From the NCBI GenBank assembly GCA_032191485.1, contig JAVDOI010000020.1, positions 1,948,611-2,012,610 on the forward strand: a DNA stretch of 64,000 nucleotides, written 5' to 3'. The position numbers were made by a program, and so were the translations under genes. This document shows, piece after piece, positions 22,712 through 36,169 of the stretch (within the stretch, counting starts at the first letter, position 1; each line of letters begins with the position of its first letter). The DNA is from Leptoclinus maculatus. Lineage: Eukaryota > Chordata > Actinopteri > Perciformes > Stichaeidae. The notes beneath the pieces were generated by a model. That model had not been told where the DNA came from, ran no database searches, and was given only the letters and a program-made list of their open reading frames with translations.

Positions 22712-25222
22712 TAATGTGATTACTGTAAAGGAGAGTGATGGAGAACAGAGGGAGGTAGAAATCAGATGAGGAAAGAGATGATAGGACAGAGGAAGTAGGA
22801 AGTGTCATCAAGGTCTCCAAGATCTCTTAAACCCAACATGGAATCACATCATCTTTGCTCCGATTCAAACCAGCTTGTCCCACTTTGTAAAGACTCTTTT
22901 TCTAACCTTGCAACATTTAATTTCAGGTGATGTGGGGCCTCCACTATAAAGCGCTGCAGGAAACCCTATACTAGGTGTTCACATGTCTTGAAACAAAGTC
23001 CTAGAAGTTCCATCAAGTACAGGTGATAAAGAATGAGCTACCTCCAACTGCTGATGAAGACCATATGTGTGGTGGACCTGGAGTTAAGATTATTTTGTAA
23101 CACAACTATTTCTAAGTTCAAGAGGGAATGTTCACACTCAAAACAGTATTATATATATAATAATATAACAGCTCAGACTCTCAATTTAAGTCAAATCTCC
23201 AAACACCCTGATGCAGGTTATCAGTGAGTGTAGCTGTGTAGGTGGGCTGTGGCTTCCCAGAAGAGACTCATTAAATATTCAGCACAACACAGCAGCAGCA
23301 GTGTGCTGCTCTACAGCACAGATGACCACGTTAGTGCTACAGTAGAATCCCACTGCTTCTGTTTATGTTCAGGTACTGGCATACAAATGCAGATTTTGGG
23401 TATCGAAAGTTCTGTTTTTGTATTTGCAGTCCGAGTTGTATTGACCAATCACGTTTCAGCGGGCTTTGGTTGCGTGCAGGCAACCGGTCCGAGTGGAGCG
23501 CAAAAGAGGCAAAAAACGCATTGATTGAAATGTAGTGTAGAGATCACTGATTAATTGTTATTTCAATCAGCTCCACTCACACCAATCTCCAATTGGTTTC
23601 TGTTCCTAAATTAGTTTTAACGGTTGTAAAGCTCCTCCATAAAAGACTGTGTAAAAGCCACTAGTCCTTACTGCGGTGGGGCAACACCATAAGCCAAACT
23701 TCTTCACTAAGAAGAACCAGTTTATAGCTTTCTATAAGGACTTCTAATTCTCACAAAACACGGACTGCACAACCACTCCAAACTGTCAAATTGAAACAAA
23801 CCTTGTAATGTTGTATCTGAATGCAGTTTGCTCAGTGGAATGTGGAGCTACCTTGGAGTAATGAGCACACCAATGTTGAGACTAAAGAGATAAATTCTCC
23901 ATGTTGCTCTGCTCACTCTGCTCACATAGCCCTGAATGATCAGATTACTTGATATCGTGATGTAATTTTCATCTCCATTGCACAGTGTGTATTTCAAAAC
24001 ACTTGCTATGTGCTATATTGTTACACCACTAGTACAAATGCCCTTTTTTCTCATATCATTTGAGAATAAAGAACAGCTGCAGACTTGTGATTCGTATCTT
24101 TTACTGTTCTAAATCGATTCCACAGATTCCAAAAACGGTTTACTCACATTTTGGATTGAATAACTTTCCAAGGTTATGGTTAAGAATTCGTAACTGGATT
24201 TGCTGGATTTACTGGAGAGCCGATGTTGTCTAGAAATATGTTTGTCACATTAAAAGCATATGATAAGAATCTTGCTGGATTTACCACTCTGTGTCCACTT
24301 TTGGAGAAACATCTAATGAAACCCATATACTGCTGAAATCTCTATTACCAAGTTTCCACTGTGAAGGAGGGAAAGTTATTTTCTTTCAGCAGGCCGACGT
24401 GTTAAAAGCCCCTCAGTACTCAACAACAAAGGCTGAGACAGGTGTGTGGTCATGAGGGGACTATAAAAAGGCATCAGAGTAAAACCCTAGTAAATGCCAT
24501 ACCGTCTGATGGATTAATGGGGCCCTGACCAGATATGAATCTCCTCATAGTAAGAAACTTAATAACTCTAAGAGACTGTATCAAAATTGTCTTCAACTTT
24601 TTTCATTCCTATTTTGGTTAAATACTCAATTCTGATTGGCTGCAGTATAGATGACCTCTCGATTATTCGTGAAGCTCTTGTTATTGATTTGGGTACAATG
24701 ACATGGCTGGAAAGCCGGTTAGCTAGCTAGTCTTGTTGTGAAACTTACTGTCAAATTGAATCTTGCTAGCATAACGCAAGCTTCATGCTAGCTAGCTAGC
24801 TTGAGGTTAGCTTTTCTCGCTTGTAGCTGAGCCAAAGGGTTCTATGAGCTGAACGAAGTACAAATAAGTCGTATCTAAGGTTCGTCCTTATTACTGAAGT
24901 GCTGAACAATGTTACCATTGCATAAGAACCTTATGGGATCGTATGATTGTTCCAGGTATTCACAAACCCTGCGGTTCTACCAGGTAAATGCAGTATGGCT
25001 TGTGAAAAACTTTAGAATTTAGAATGCAAAATGCAAGAAAATAGTAAATAATGTTGGAGATTCTTATTTTCCTTAGCAGGTGACCAATCAAACAGACAAA
25101 GTTATCAAGAACTTAAACCAAAAAGAAGATTCCTCCAGTCCGATAATAAAAAGTGATTAAGGATATTCAGTTTACAATGATAGTTGGTACATACATTCAT
25201 AGATAGAAGCACAAATCAGTGT

Positions 25223-25355
25223 AGATGTCAGTCACGGGTTGTTGTGCCCAGGAGGAAACTACAGCACTCTGCTGTCCTTGCACCTAATAAAAAGTAATTA
25301 AAGAAACAGCCGTGGACTCCAGTTTCCTCCTGGGCTCAACGATGGACTGACATCT
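25223..25355. repeat. foldback element with about 35-bp imperfect arms
   Basis: The left arm 25223-25260 (AGATGTCAGTC...CCCAGGAGGAAACT) matches the reverse complement of the right arm 25321-25355 (AGTTTCCTCCTGGG...GACTGACATCT), with a few mismatches and a 60-base centre. It resembles a MITE or foldback element. Confidence 0.75.
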
Positions 25356-26117
25356 ATGCTGTTGAGTATTATGCTTTCCGCTAATCCTAACTGAGGTTTC
25401 TATATGCCCTCATTAATTACTCAAGAGGATACAAATCATCTGCAGTGACATTTCTACAAATAGCCACATTGTTGCTAAGTCTGAACCATTATGAAGACCT
25501 CACACTTGAATCCGATTCGACATCAAAGGCATAACTTGGACTTGGCATTTGTGACTAATATGTGTCCCCGGTTTATGAAAACAGTTGAGGGTACTGCAGC
25601 GGTCATTGTTGGTGGTCTGGAATGACTGCAATGTATTGGGTCAATAATCTGTCAATGTCAATTATCCGTGAGATATGAAAATAACCATCTGTAGTGTGTT
25701 GGTGGTATCCTCCCAAATAGCAATATTGGCAAAAACAAATCATCAAAAAATAAAAAAAGAAGTTCTGGTCTTCATCTAACTCTATACAAGCTACACTTTG
25801 ACAACACAGACGCCTAGTTTGATGATGGAGTGAATATATTATCTGTATAATGTTTGCTGTGGACGCACAGTGATGTTAATATTGTGAGGATGAAGTGGTG
25901 GAGTGGCCAGGCCTGATTTCATTTTTACATGAGCAGTTAGGGCTTCCCTGTGAAACTCAGCAAAGACAACCTCCTCTTTAGCTGTACTTACTCTGTCCAT
26001 TCACAATACTATCACCCTGTTTGTTTGTTTGAATGTGTGTGAGGAACAGAGAAAGGTGACATCACCAGAATAGATTCTCTATACAACCGAGAGGGAGTGT
26101 GTTCAGAAATAGTATTG

Positions 26118-26119
<2 letters not shown>

Positions 26120-26152
<33 letters not shown>
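26120..26152 (+). repeat. (AC)16 microsatellite
   Basis: Uninterrupted AC dinucleotides. Confidence 0.95.
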
Positions 26153-26153
<1 letters not shown>

Positions 26154-27369
26154 CTGCCCCGTATCCCTTACAGCACCTCCAAGCTAATCCCGTCACTATG
26201 ACGACCATACATTGCTAAACATAAACAGGAGCCTCCAACCTGACAGGTGGGAGACAACTGTCTCCGGGCATTGTTGAGCAAACGAGGGACGACGTGTGTG
26301 TTTGTGAGTGTTGATTGCAGGATGGTGGTGTATGGTGGTCAGATTCAAACCCAGCAGAGCTGATGTATATCATTTGAAGCTAACTCTGAGCGAGGACCGT
26401 AAACACACAAGTTCATCTTAAGTAACTTTGGTAAGGGGGACAACAGTTTCTGAAATTGGTCCAGTATTGAGGGAGAACGCCGCAGACGTGTAATGTGAGC
26501 AGTCGGGGCAACTCATCGTCTATGTACGTCCACTAAAAGTGCTTGTTTCTGCCACTGACCGGCTCAGATTGTTATTATAAGTGTCTGACTACATTATGGA
26601 AAGAACCTTACAGAGAAATAAAACCTTTTTCTTTACCATTCTCTTGATCTCGTCTGTTTGTTACTGTGTCTAACCCATTCACGCCCACATCCACATGTAA
26701 ATCAGCTAACTATTCAGCCATGACATTGAACATCTTTTAGATAATACCGCCAACTCTACGAACTCTGGCGCACATTGGCGGTGAGGAGTTTCCCTGAGCT
26801 GTTTGCTTTACTGACGGTTATGTTTCATGTCGCATTTCAACAGTGACCCGCTTTCTATTTATTCAATTGCGAATCAGCTTTGAATCTGTCTCGATTGTGA
26901 ATCGACACGTAATGGAATCAAACGATGACATTCCCACGATTCCCACCCCTTCGGATCTGTGTGGAGCGACCAGAAGACATATTTCCATCATGTTGTCTTC
27001 CATTGTTTGAGGTTTGACCTCTTTTCATTACCTTATCTCATTGTGTCCAGTCGTGGATTCATCCACAACTGTAAAAGTCTTGTGTGCATCCTTTTTCAGA
27101 TTACACTTCTGGTGCGTGGCGGTAATGTGGTTTTGTGTAAGTCTATGCACTAGTACTGTATGTGCATGACACAGTAAACAACTACTACGCTATACTTTAC
27201 CCATGCAGCTGCAAATCCACACTGTGATACAAACACTGCTAGAGGAGACACGTCTGCTGTAGCACTGGATAAACTTAAAGGTCTGGTTATGTGGACTCAG
27301 ATGCCCTTTGCCACTGATTCAGTCCAACACACTTTAGCTGTGGGCGACATCGTATGCATTTCACTACAT

Positions 27370-27386
27370 GGGGGGGGGGGGGGGGG
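27370..27386 (+). repeat. G17 homopolymer
   Basis: Seventeen consecutive G bases after CACTACAT. Confidence 0.9.
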
Positions 27387-27772
27387 CTGCATCGGAGCAC
27401 AACATTAGTGGTTTGGAGGTTTGTTTCAAATCCCGAGTTCCTGTTCATCTAATAGACAGCAGCCTTACGTTTTGTTTTCTCATTCGTTTAACTGTTACTG
27501 CTGCTCACATTAAAAGCTTTTCACAACTGGCACTGCATCACATAAGTCCTGACTTCCAGTAATTGGCATCATCAACCCTTGGTGGCTGTATTTATAATCA
27601 TGTGTCTGTGTATTTCCATTAGAAACAAGCTGGTCTGGAATTAGCGTCACCACTGCTCTGCTATAAAATCGGAGGAGTGAAAGCTGGGGCAAGTTCAGCA
27701 CCCACAAAACGTAGCAAAACGTTTATTTCAACGGAAACACGCCCTGTTGTGTTACGCAAGGACTTAAATTGG

Positions 27773-27818
27773 ATTCATTGTGCGCACAGCCTTTTTAATG
27801 GCCGTGCGCACAATGAAT
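27773..27818. repeat. perfect 15-bp hairpin ATTCATTGTGCGCAC
   Basis: 27773-27787 is exactly complementary to 27804-27818 around a 16-base centre. After one mismatch three more pairs extend the stem into the loop. Confidence 0.9.
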
Positions 27819-27834
27819 GGCAGAGTTTACGGCA

Positions 27835-28168
27835 GTGACCATATGTGGATGGCGGAGGAGTGATGTAGAGACGCCATATACGGTAGCGGCAGCGACCTGT
27901 CAATCACAGTTAGCCCGCCCTAAATCATACCCTGCTTTATGGTCTGTTTGACTCTAAATGGACCATCATTTACTAAATGAACATCATGCTGTATTGAAGA
28001 AGACTTGAAACTAGAGATTGAGACCATAAACTCATGTTTACAATGTTTACTGAGGTAATAAATCAAGAGAGAAGTAGAGTCATTTTCTCATAGACTTCTA
28101 CAATCTGACTTCGTTTTGCAACCAGAGGAGTCGCCTCCTAATGGCAAGTACATAAAATGCAATTTTTA
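27835..28168 (+). repeat. dispersed repeat A, copy 2
   Basis: Nearly identical to copy 1 over the segment from CCCTGCTTTATGGTCTGTTT to CCAGAGGAGTCGCC. Its left part is shorter and more diverged. Confidence 0.85.
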
Positions 28169-28927
28169 AGATTTCTAAGTTAATTAGTTAATGTTAGTTG
28201 ATGAAACATTTCCACATCACATTCACAGTTGGGATAGCGTCTAACTAAAATGGAAGGAGTCTCTCTGTCTCTTCCTTCGATTTTCTCGACAACTGTTCAT
28301 CCGATCGACTTCACATTTGGCGTATTGCTCCAAAGAAGCGCAGTGTCGAGTGTGAAGTAGTTTGGGTGAGCGGTTCTCAAGAGAGCAGCAATCCAAGCAA
28401 TCGGGCCGTTCTGAACAGGTACGTTTGAACTAGTTTTACTAAATCCAAATCCAGTTTTTAAATTCACTGAAACCTTTCAAATCTCTTCTCAAATCTAATT
28501 AGATCTATCTTTGTGAGTAACTATATCTATAAATAACGATTCAACTTTGTTCTGTAATCAGATTTTGTTGACTGATTCCTTTGATTTCTTTCTTTAACTT
28601 CTTGGATTTAATGATAATTTTTATTAATAGAGCACCTGCGCTTCAGACACGGCAGCAATATAATTATACACATATATAAACCAATAATTTAAGTAATATT
28701 AACTAAAATAAATACAAAATGAAAATGAATTAAAACTGAAATAAAAAGATAAAGTAAAAAACATTGTTTTTAAATTAAGTAAAATCCGGATAGATTCACG
28801 GATTAATTATTCCTAAATCATCTTTAAAAGCCAATGGGTGACATCACAGACACTGGGTCGATGTTGCTGGAAATCAACGGAGGCCACATGTAAGAGAGGG
28901 GGGAATGGAAGGAAGGAAAGATGTTTA

Positions 28928-28953
28928 TGGGGGGTTGGGGGGGTGGGGGGGGT
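28928..28953 (+). repeat. G-rich tract, G-quadruplex candidate
   Basis: Three G runs of six or more (separated by TT and T) within 26 bases; the longer runs can supply a fourth tract. Confidence 0.6.
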
Positions 28954-29317
28954 ATACGCATCGCAATTATTTATAGCAGTGACAGCTGCGTGGCGGGAAC
29001 AACAGGGAGGAGGCAAAAGAGAGGAGGGAGCGTGAGGCTGCTGGGAAGTAGAGAATAAGGATGCTGGAGAGGGAGGGATGGAACTGGTGATGAGCCAGTG
29101 AAGTTGTTTTTATTTAGAGCACCTTCATACCGTACCTGCTGCTCAGCACAGTTTGTTTGGAGTTCTAAGGTGGGAGCATACAGATGTTGACGTCTAACAG
29201 TGAGCACTTCCTCAAGCTTGGGATGTCTGGATGATTATATCCAGCTGTTTCATTCATATGTTCTACAAACATGAGATATTAAATCTGTCCACATGACCTT
29301 AGTGGTACAATCTATGT

Positions 29318-29662
29318 CCGTCCACACTAAAGGCTACGACGTTGATACGTCAAAATACCAGCGAAGAAGATTCTGAGCGTGCCCAAGGTGCTACGGAGCA
29401 ACCGAAATGTGACTCACATGTTTTGAGGGTAAGTAAACGTAAACAAACCGGTAGTCTGCCATTGTTGTTGTGGGCATGCTTGGAATGAGGCGATGATGTG
29501 ATCGTCTCCGAAGGGTCCGTGAGTCCATATGGAAAGAGTGTTGGTACCTACGTCTTTTTGCAAAAATCTCCCTTTTAATGACCTAAAACTCACGTTTGCA
29601 TGTGGATGAGAGGCCAAAACGTAGAGGGAAATATCAGAAACATCTGTATGTGTAGACAGGAC
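29318..29662. mobile_element. possible MITE with short terminal inverted repeats
   Basis: The segment opens TGTCCGTCCACACTAAAGG and closes near TGTGTAGACAGGACC, whose reverse complement GGTCCTGTCTACACA resembles the start. Ends are approximate and a target duplication was not confirmed. Confidence 0.35.
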
Positions 29663-32600
29663 CTTAGAGGTGTACTGTTGAACTTTGATTAGAGCCAGAT
29701 TCTACTGCTTCCAGTCTTCATGCTAGGCTAGGCTAACCCCATCCTGACTCCAGTTCTGTACTTAACATATGATAGACACTCAATAGTCTCCTCTGTAGTG
29801 AGCACGCCATGGACACCACTTTCTTCATTCCATTGTGGAATTTTCAAAGGGACTATATAGTGGATACATCACTCGGACACTCAAATAACATGGTAGAAAT
29901 TAAATATAGCGCACTATATTATTAATAGGGAGTGCTTTCGGACATAGCTGAAGAAAGCTAATAAGGGTATTTCTCAAAATGTTGAACTACTCCTTTAAAT
30001 GCGTCGATGTCACCAGCCCTACTTTAACTTGTGTTACCTTCTGACGGTGATCCTTGAGAAAAGAGGAGGGAATAGATGAATAAGAAAAAGCAGACGAGGG
30101 GGTACGGGAAGGGGAGGAGTCCCAGAGGGTGAGGAAATAAGAGAGGGGGACAGAGGGAGACACTGAGTGGAGGGGACCAGGGTGGGAGAAAGTGTGTCAC
30201 TCCTCAAATTAGACCGAGGAATTTGTGTATGAAGTTCACAGGAGGATTGGTTTCACTGGGGGCGGGTGCACGACTGTGTGTCTCAGGATAAAACACTAGA
30301 CAGATAAGTCAATGTCAGTGTGTGGAAGACATAAAATATTTATCAATGAATTTGAAAATCAGCCCGTTTCTGGAAATAGCACACTGACTGACACCGTGTC
30401 GGTTTAATGTCAGGTTTTATGAGAAGACGTGTGAACGCAGCACGGATCGTTGATCAGCCAGCTTCATTCTAGAGGTCCACTGAAGAAGTGTGTGTCGTAA
30501 AAACTATACATCTATTAATAGAAACAGCATTCAAATCACAGGGAAAAGACAAAAGGCAAAACTCCAAGAACAAAATGGGAAAGATGAAAGGCTCAGGTGA
30601 TCAGTGACTGTGTCAGTGTTCAGTACAGAGACACAGGGAAGACGGGATGATGCAACTCTAAAAATCTGTTGTCTGACATTTAAACACAGACTCATGAAAA
30701 TGATTGGTAGTAACAATAATGTAATGATGAATATAATGTAAAAATTGCAGCCCTAAATAGTGCAATACTATTTCACTATTTAAGACTTTCACTGTCAATG
30801 TTAAAACACAAAGATACTTTATACAACTTTAATGGGCCAGAACGAAATAATAATTAAATAAACAGAAGTAAACTAAATCATGTCTGGTGTTCTGGTTTTA
30901 ATATTGAACTGCATCTTACTATTTAAAAGTAGTGAATAAAATAAAATGCGCTCGGTGGCCACTTTATTAGGCACACATGTGACCTGATGCAATCCAACAC
31001 TTCAACTCTTTTGCCATGAAGTTTACTTTAACAATGCCCATAATGTTCAGTTGTTTTTATAACATCTTTATAATGTTTTCACACTCATAAAGATGATATG
31101 TTTTAGCACTGACCGTGTTGTACGCGGCTGCATTATATCATAAAAATCAGGAAATGTTTCACAACGGTATTGTCATGCAATTGACGTACAATCATCACAC
31201 ACACACGTCATTCTAGCCTCTCTGTCTCCCATAAACATGCAAAAGAATATAGATCATGTACTATTTGGGTTTATATGAGATAATATATACTGTTATATAC
31301 GGTTAAATATATAATATAAAATAACAAGGATTGTTTGATGGCAGCGTTAAAGCAGTTTCAGGATTGTTGATTTTATAAAGTTCCTTGATTTGTCACCTTT
31401 TAGCTAAAAACTTTCCTATTTTATCTATAAAATGTTTTTCTGTTGAATTTCCAGAAAATGAACTTTATTGCAAAGTACACCTGAGTGTGGCGGTATTATG
31501 TTTTGTGGTACTGCATCGATTCTCAATAAACACAATAGTTTTCATGCAAAGACGGTGGCTCAGATGGCACAAAAAGTAGCGCTGTGATGTTGGATGTTAC
31601 AGCGACTATGATACAATACAAACATAGATCCCACTGTACTGATAATAAAAAATGCATAAAAAATGTTTGTTTTTTTTAAATCAGATTTGATGCATATGGT
31701 GGTGAGTTTTCCTAAAATGTAAAAAATTGCAATAGACAGCGTTGCTTACATTATCGCAATATATTGAATTGTACAATCATGATAATGATATGTATCGTAT
31801 CGCCAGATTGGTATCAACATTTCAATATAAAATGTCATATGATTTAAGATATTATTATTCACACTGCCCACCCTTATGTGCTTTAATTATCTGCATTGCA
31901 ACACCTGCCATACTCACAAAGTAAGTCAATATATGCTATTAAAAGTCACACACGCTCGTTCTAACTGATGTGTGGTTAAAAAAAAAAAGCAACAGAGGGT
32001 CGAATACATAACAGCACCCTGTAGCAGCTCTGTGACTGACAGACAGACAGACAGACTGACTGACTGGCAGCAGGGGAATCACTGGAATTTTCCATTTTGC
32101 AGTTTGACCATCTAATGTTTCACACAACACCACGATCACCGGACATAAACACTCACACACACACACACGCACACACACACACACGCACACATGGGGCGAT
32201 AGGAAGGTACTGAGTGGGGATTTGAATGGGATGGACTGGACCTCTAAGTGTCTAAAATCATCAAGGCTGTGTCTGAAACCTCATCTACTATTACTGGGCC
32301 TTATATTTAGGGTTTTTGAGAGCACCATACAGCAGACATGTTACACCGTGAGCTGTGTGGGGAACACTGAACCGAAACGTTGTGTCCATAAATGGCCCTG
32401 AACTCTGTTTCCATGTAGTTCCCGAGGGTTGAACCTACCCTTCTGAATGACGAGTGACATAGAATACTCCCGTGTTTCCATCTGTTTAATTAGAATGAAG
32501 GAATATCCTGCAGTTTCTTATGAGACCCTGTTACACAAAAATAATATCTTCTCCTCCAAGTCTCTGTCGATTACTGTGGTAACTGAGGCCCTATCTTTTC

Positions 32601-32996
32601 ACCAGACTGGAACACGGTTTCATCCAATGTGCCATCATCTTAAACTATGCATCTTATGTCAAAGTTGCATCGTTATTGTTATGAACGCAAACACATTAGC
32701 TATAACAACTTCACGACCCGATGATGTGGCTTGTTAGCCTGTTTTACAGGTGTTCTGATGTTATGGTCCCATTAGCAAACAAGCTAAGCTAAAAATCTGT
32801 TTGGGAACTGACCGTTAGACCAAGCTTTATTTGTCCTCGTCAATAACTATAAATAGTGCGTACAATGGTCTTTAACACTTGGCTCCTTTCTGGAGCATTT
32901 CTAGTGTAATCATCTTTCACGAATCCAGGAGCTAAAACCATGACAGCTAAGCTAACTACTTCCATTATTGATCAGGCAATTTATCAGCCCTGCCAG

Positions 32997-32998
<2 letters not shown>

Positions 32999-33079
<81 letters not shown>
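32999..33079 (+). repeat. (AC)40 microsatellite
   Basis: About 40 uninterrupted AC units. Confidence 0.97.
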
Positions 33080-33080
<1 letters not shown>

Positions 33081-33336
33081 CAGTCTAACACTGCACAAAC
33101 ATTTTGCCCTCTCAGAGGTGTGTGTAAACCCAAACTTACTCATTTTCAATATTTTGGTTCTTGAGTGAGTTATTTATCCAATTACATTTTAATACAATAA
33201 AAGTGGAAGTATTTATCTTTACTTCACAACACTAAACTTAATTATTTATTTCATTCATCATGAGCAAACCTCGCATTAAGCATATGTCTGGAATATCATT
33301 TTCTTAATGTCAATTCCATGAAAAAAAAAAATACTG

Positions 33337-33340
<4 letters not shown>

Positions 33341-33419
<79 letters not shown>
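33341..33419 (+). repeat. (AT)39 microsatellite
   Basis: About 39 uninterrupted AT units, followed by an AC/AT transition. Confidence 0.97.
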
Positions 33420-33425
<6 letters not shown>

Positions 33426-33516
33426 CATACACACACCAGATCATAAATATATAGTTTAATAATAAAAAAAAACCTTAGTATTATTAAACAGCTGCTCGCT
33501 GTAGTTTTTTAACAAA

Positions 33517-33605
33517 CGTTACTCCAACAGGAGGAAGTAGGGCATTTGTTGGGGACTATTTTCAGCAGCGGATTAATCCACATTTGGTGCTCTGGTGAGT
33601 ATTTG
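33517..33605 (+). repeat. dispersed repeat C, copy 2
   Basis: ACTCCAACAGGAGGAAGTAG, GGGGACTATTTTCAGCAGCG and GATTAATCCACATTTGGTGC; matches the copies at 20285 and 35015. Confidence 0.75.
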
Positions 33606-34107
33606 TGGCAGCAGGACGGTGTTTGTTGGATTTAATCAGAATAAACTAAAATAAGTGTGTTGTCATCACAGACGGTGCTGGCGTCTGACGGTAGAAACAT
33701 CACATCCTTTTTATGATTTAAAGGCCGTCTGGCTCCAGATGAAGGCCGAACGTTGACGTGGAGAATCAGCCCGTACAGCTACAGTAGAAACAGAGTGTCT
33801 TTTCTCTACCCACTCCAACATGAAACTGTTCACTGCTTTCTGTTCTGACACTTAACCCGCCCACAGGCTGTGCAGGTTACAAGTCAAGCTGCACATCAAA
33901 CACAGCCCCTGCAGCAGCACAGTGTGGAAACTATCAAATGCCAAGTTTTTACACAATATCAGCTACCAAATAAAAGTCATCCACACACTGAACAGTGTGC
34001 TAAATATTGATGAGACTTAACTTTGACATCTTGTCCTGACTTTCTTTGTTCCTAAAGTAGTGTTATTATGGTAAGGACAGACGGCAAACCTTCGTTTCTG
34101 ACTAGTG

Positions 34108-34568
34108 AAGCCAATGCAGACGAGTCTTAAACTTGCATTCTCTCTACTGACCATCAGGGGGCGACTCCTCTGGTTGTATAGAAGTCTATGAGAAAATGAC
34201 CCTACTTCTCTCTTGATTTATTACCTCAGTAAACATTGTAAACATGAGTTTATGGTCTCAATCTCTAGTTTCAAGTCTTCTTCAATACATGATGTTCATT
34301 TAGTAAATGATGGTCCATTTAGAGTCAAACAGACCATAAAGCAGGGTATGATTTAGGGCGGGGCTACCTTATGATTGACATGTTGCTACCAGAGCCGTAT
34401 ACGTCGTCTCTACATCATTCCTTTGCCGTCCAAATATGGTTACTTACGTTAACTGGTTGCAAAAAGCCAAGATGGCAATGGCCAAATCTCCAAACTCAGG
34501 GCTTCAAAACAGCAGTCCATAAACTAATGGTTGCCGTCACAACGACTGCGTCCACTTCTTTTATACTA
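34108..34568 (-). repeat. dispersed repeat A, copy 3 (inverted)
   Basis: Reverse complement of repeat A over its full length, including the terminal segment AGTGGACGCAGTCGTTG on the - strand. Confidence 0.85.
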
Positions 34569-35014
34569 GGGGTAAGTATGGCCTCTGAGTGAGGCAAGCG
34601 GCGTTACCACGGTTTTACACTTGGCTGGTCTCATTACTGCAGTCTTGGAAAGGGAGGAGTGAGCGCAGGGTTATTCTGTTGGTTGCAATCTGCAACCTCA
34701 CCCCTAGATAGCGTCAAAACCGTAACACTGTCCCTTTAAAGGGTGATAAGAAAACGAGTTACTGGAGTGGGGTGAATCTATTTTTTTGTGTCTCCACGGG
34801 TTTTAGAATTTTAGACTCATTCCAAAACACACATAAGTTCAAGAATACATTTTCAAAAAGGAAGAGACGTGATGCGAAACACGGTAGAAACGAACAGACC
34901 AAAACAACAGTGATTTGATAACCCATCGATAAAAGCAGCAATACATTCCATTTACTCTCCATCTGCCTAAAATAAAATGATTGACAAATGGACAACATAT
35001 CTTCCTGCCAGAAA

Positions 35015-35100
35015 TACTCACTAGAGCATAGACTGTGGATTCATCCGCTGCTTAAAATAGTCCTCAAAATAATTCACTTTTTCCTCCTGTTGGAGTCCAA
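35015..35100 (-). repeat. dispersed repeat C, copy 3 (inverted)
   Basis: The reverse complement reads ACTCCAACAGGAGGAAAAAG and GAGGACTATTTTAAGCAGCG, matching the other two copies. Confidence 0.7.
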
Positions 35101-36169
35101 TTTGCTGAAAATTAGAGTGGCCATCTGTTTTAGGAAATTACTGACACTTCTTTAAGATTAACATCTTCAGTAGGGAACCAATGGGCTTGGGTCTGAGGGT
35201 CACATATATGGTAGGGAAGTCAGAAAGTATTGAGAGACGGACTAACACATTGTTGGCTTTTGGCCTTTGTTGAGAATAAGAAATATTTAGAACCCCACCA
35301 GCCTCATCCTTTAATCATTTAAGCTTGTCAAACTAGCAAAGCAGTGCAACACAGAACCAAGCAGTGGAACTACTCCCCAGAGAGCAGAAAAAAAGCTGAG
35401 TCAGAATTCACTTATCCCCTGTACAGAAGTTGCAGATGCAACTTTTAATAAATGAGTAAAACCTGCAGCATTGATTACACTTTGGCAGTCGCTCCACTGA
35501 AGAATGCAGATGAGGAAATGTGCACTGCCAGCTGCCAAGACTGCATTAACTGTTATGACTTACAGAGGCGATAAATTTCAGGCTACAGTGAACCGCAGCG
35601 GCAGAGAGGGAGGAGAGGAGGACCACTTTGTTTCAACCACACAAACACATCATCAACTTAGCTTCTCTTTGGCTCACCTATCCGTGGACTCCAGCCAATA
35701 TGCAACATCCCCGAAAGCCCCGACTGTTGGTGGAGATCTGATCGGCCACCGCAGACTGAGCTGTTTGAGTGTCTGAGAGTTCAAACCGAATACATGCATT
35801 CTGGAAGAAGCTTCTGTAATGGGATAATTGCTGTCACTATATACAGTGTCTTACTACAGGCTGTCCAACAAACGCCTCTGTCAGTAAATAATACCGCTAT
35901 CAAGTAACAGTATTGCCTTTGGTTCAAATATGCATTTGATTAAAGAAACATGCATTTAATAATGTCAAATACCAAGAGATGATGTTGAGTTAGACAATGT
36001 GAACCATTTAGAAATACAAAATATTGCAAGAAATGTATTAGAAAGGCCCCAGTATTATAAACAGCTGTGGTTACAGCATCTCCAGGGTGGGTTCAGTCTG
36101 AGCCCTCTGCAAACCCACAACATAAGCATATCTGATACTGCGTGTGTGTGCGCGTGTAAGACAGACAGG

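Noticed and set aside
22188..22769. 193-codon + strand ORF
   Set aside because: Antisense to ache exon 1, GC-rich, with no independent support.
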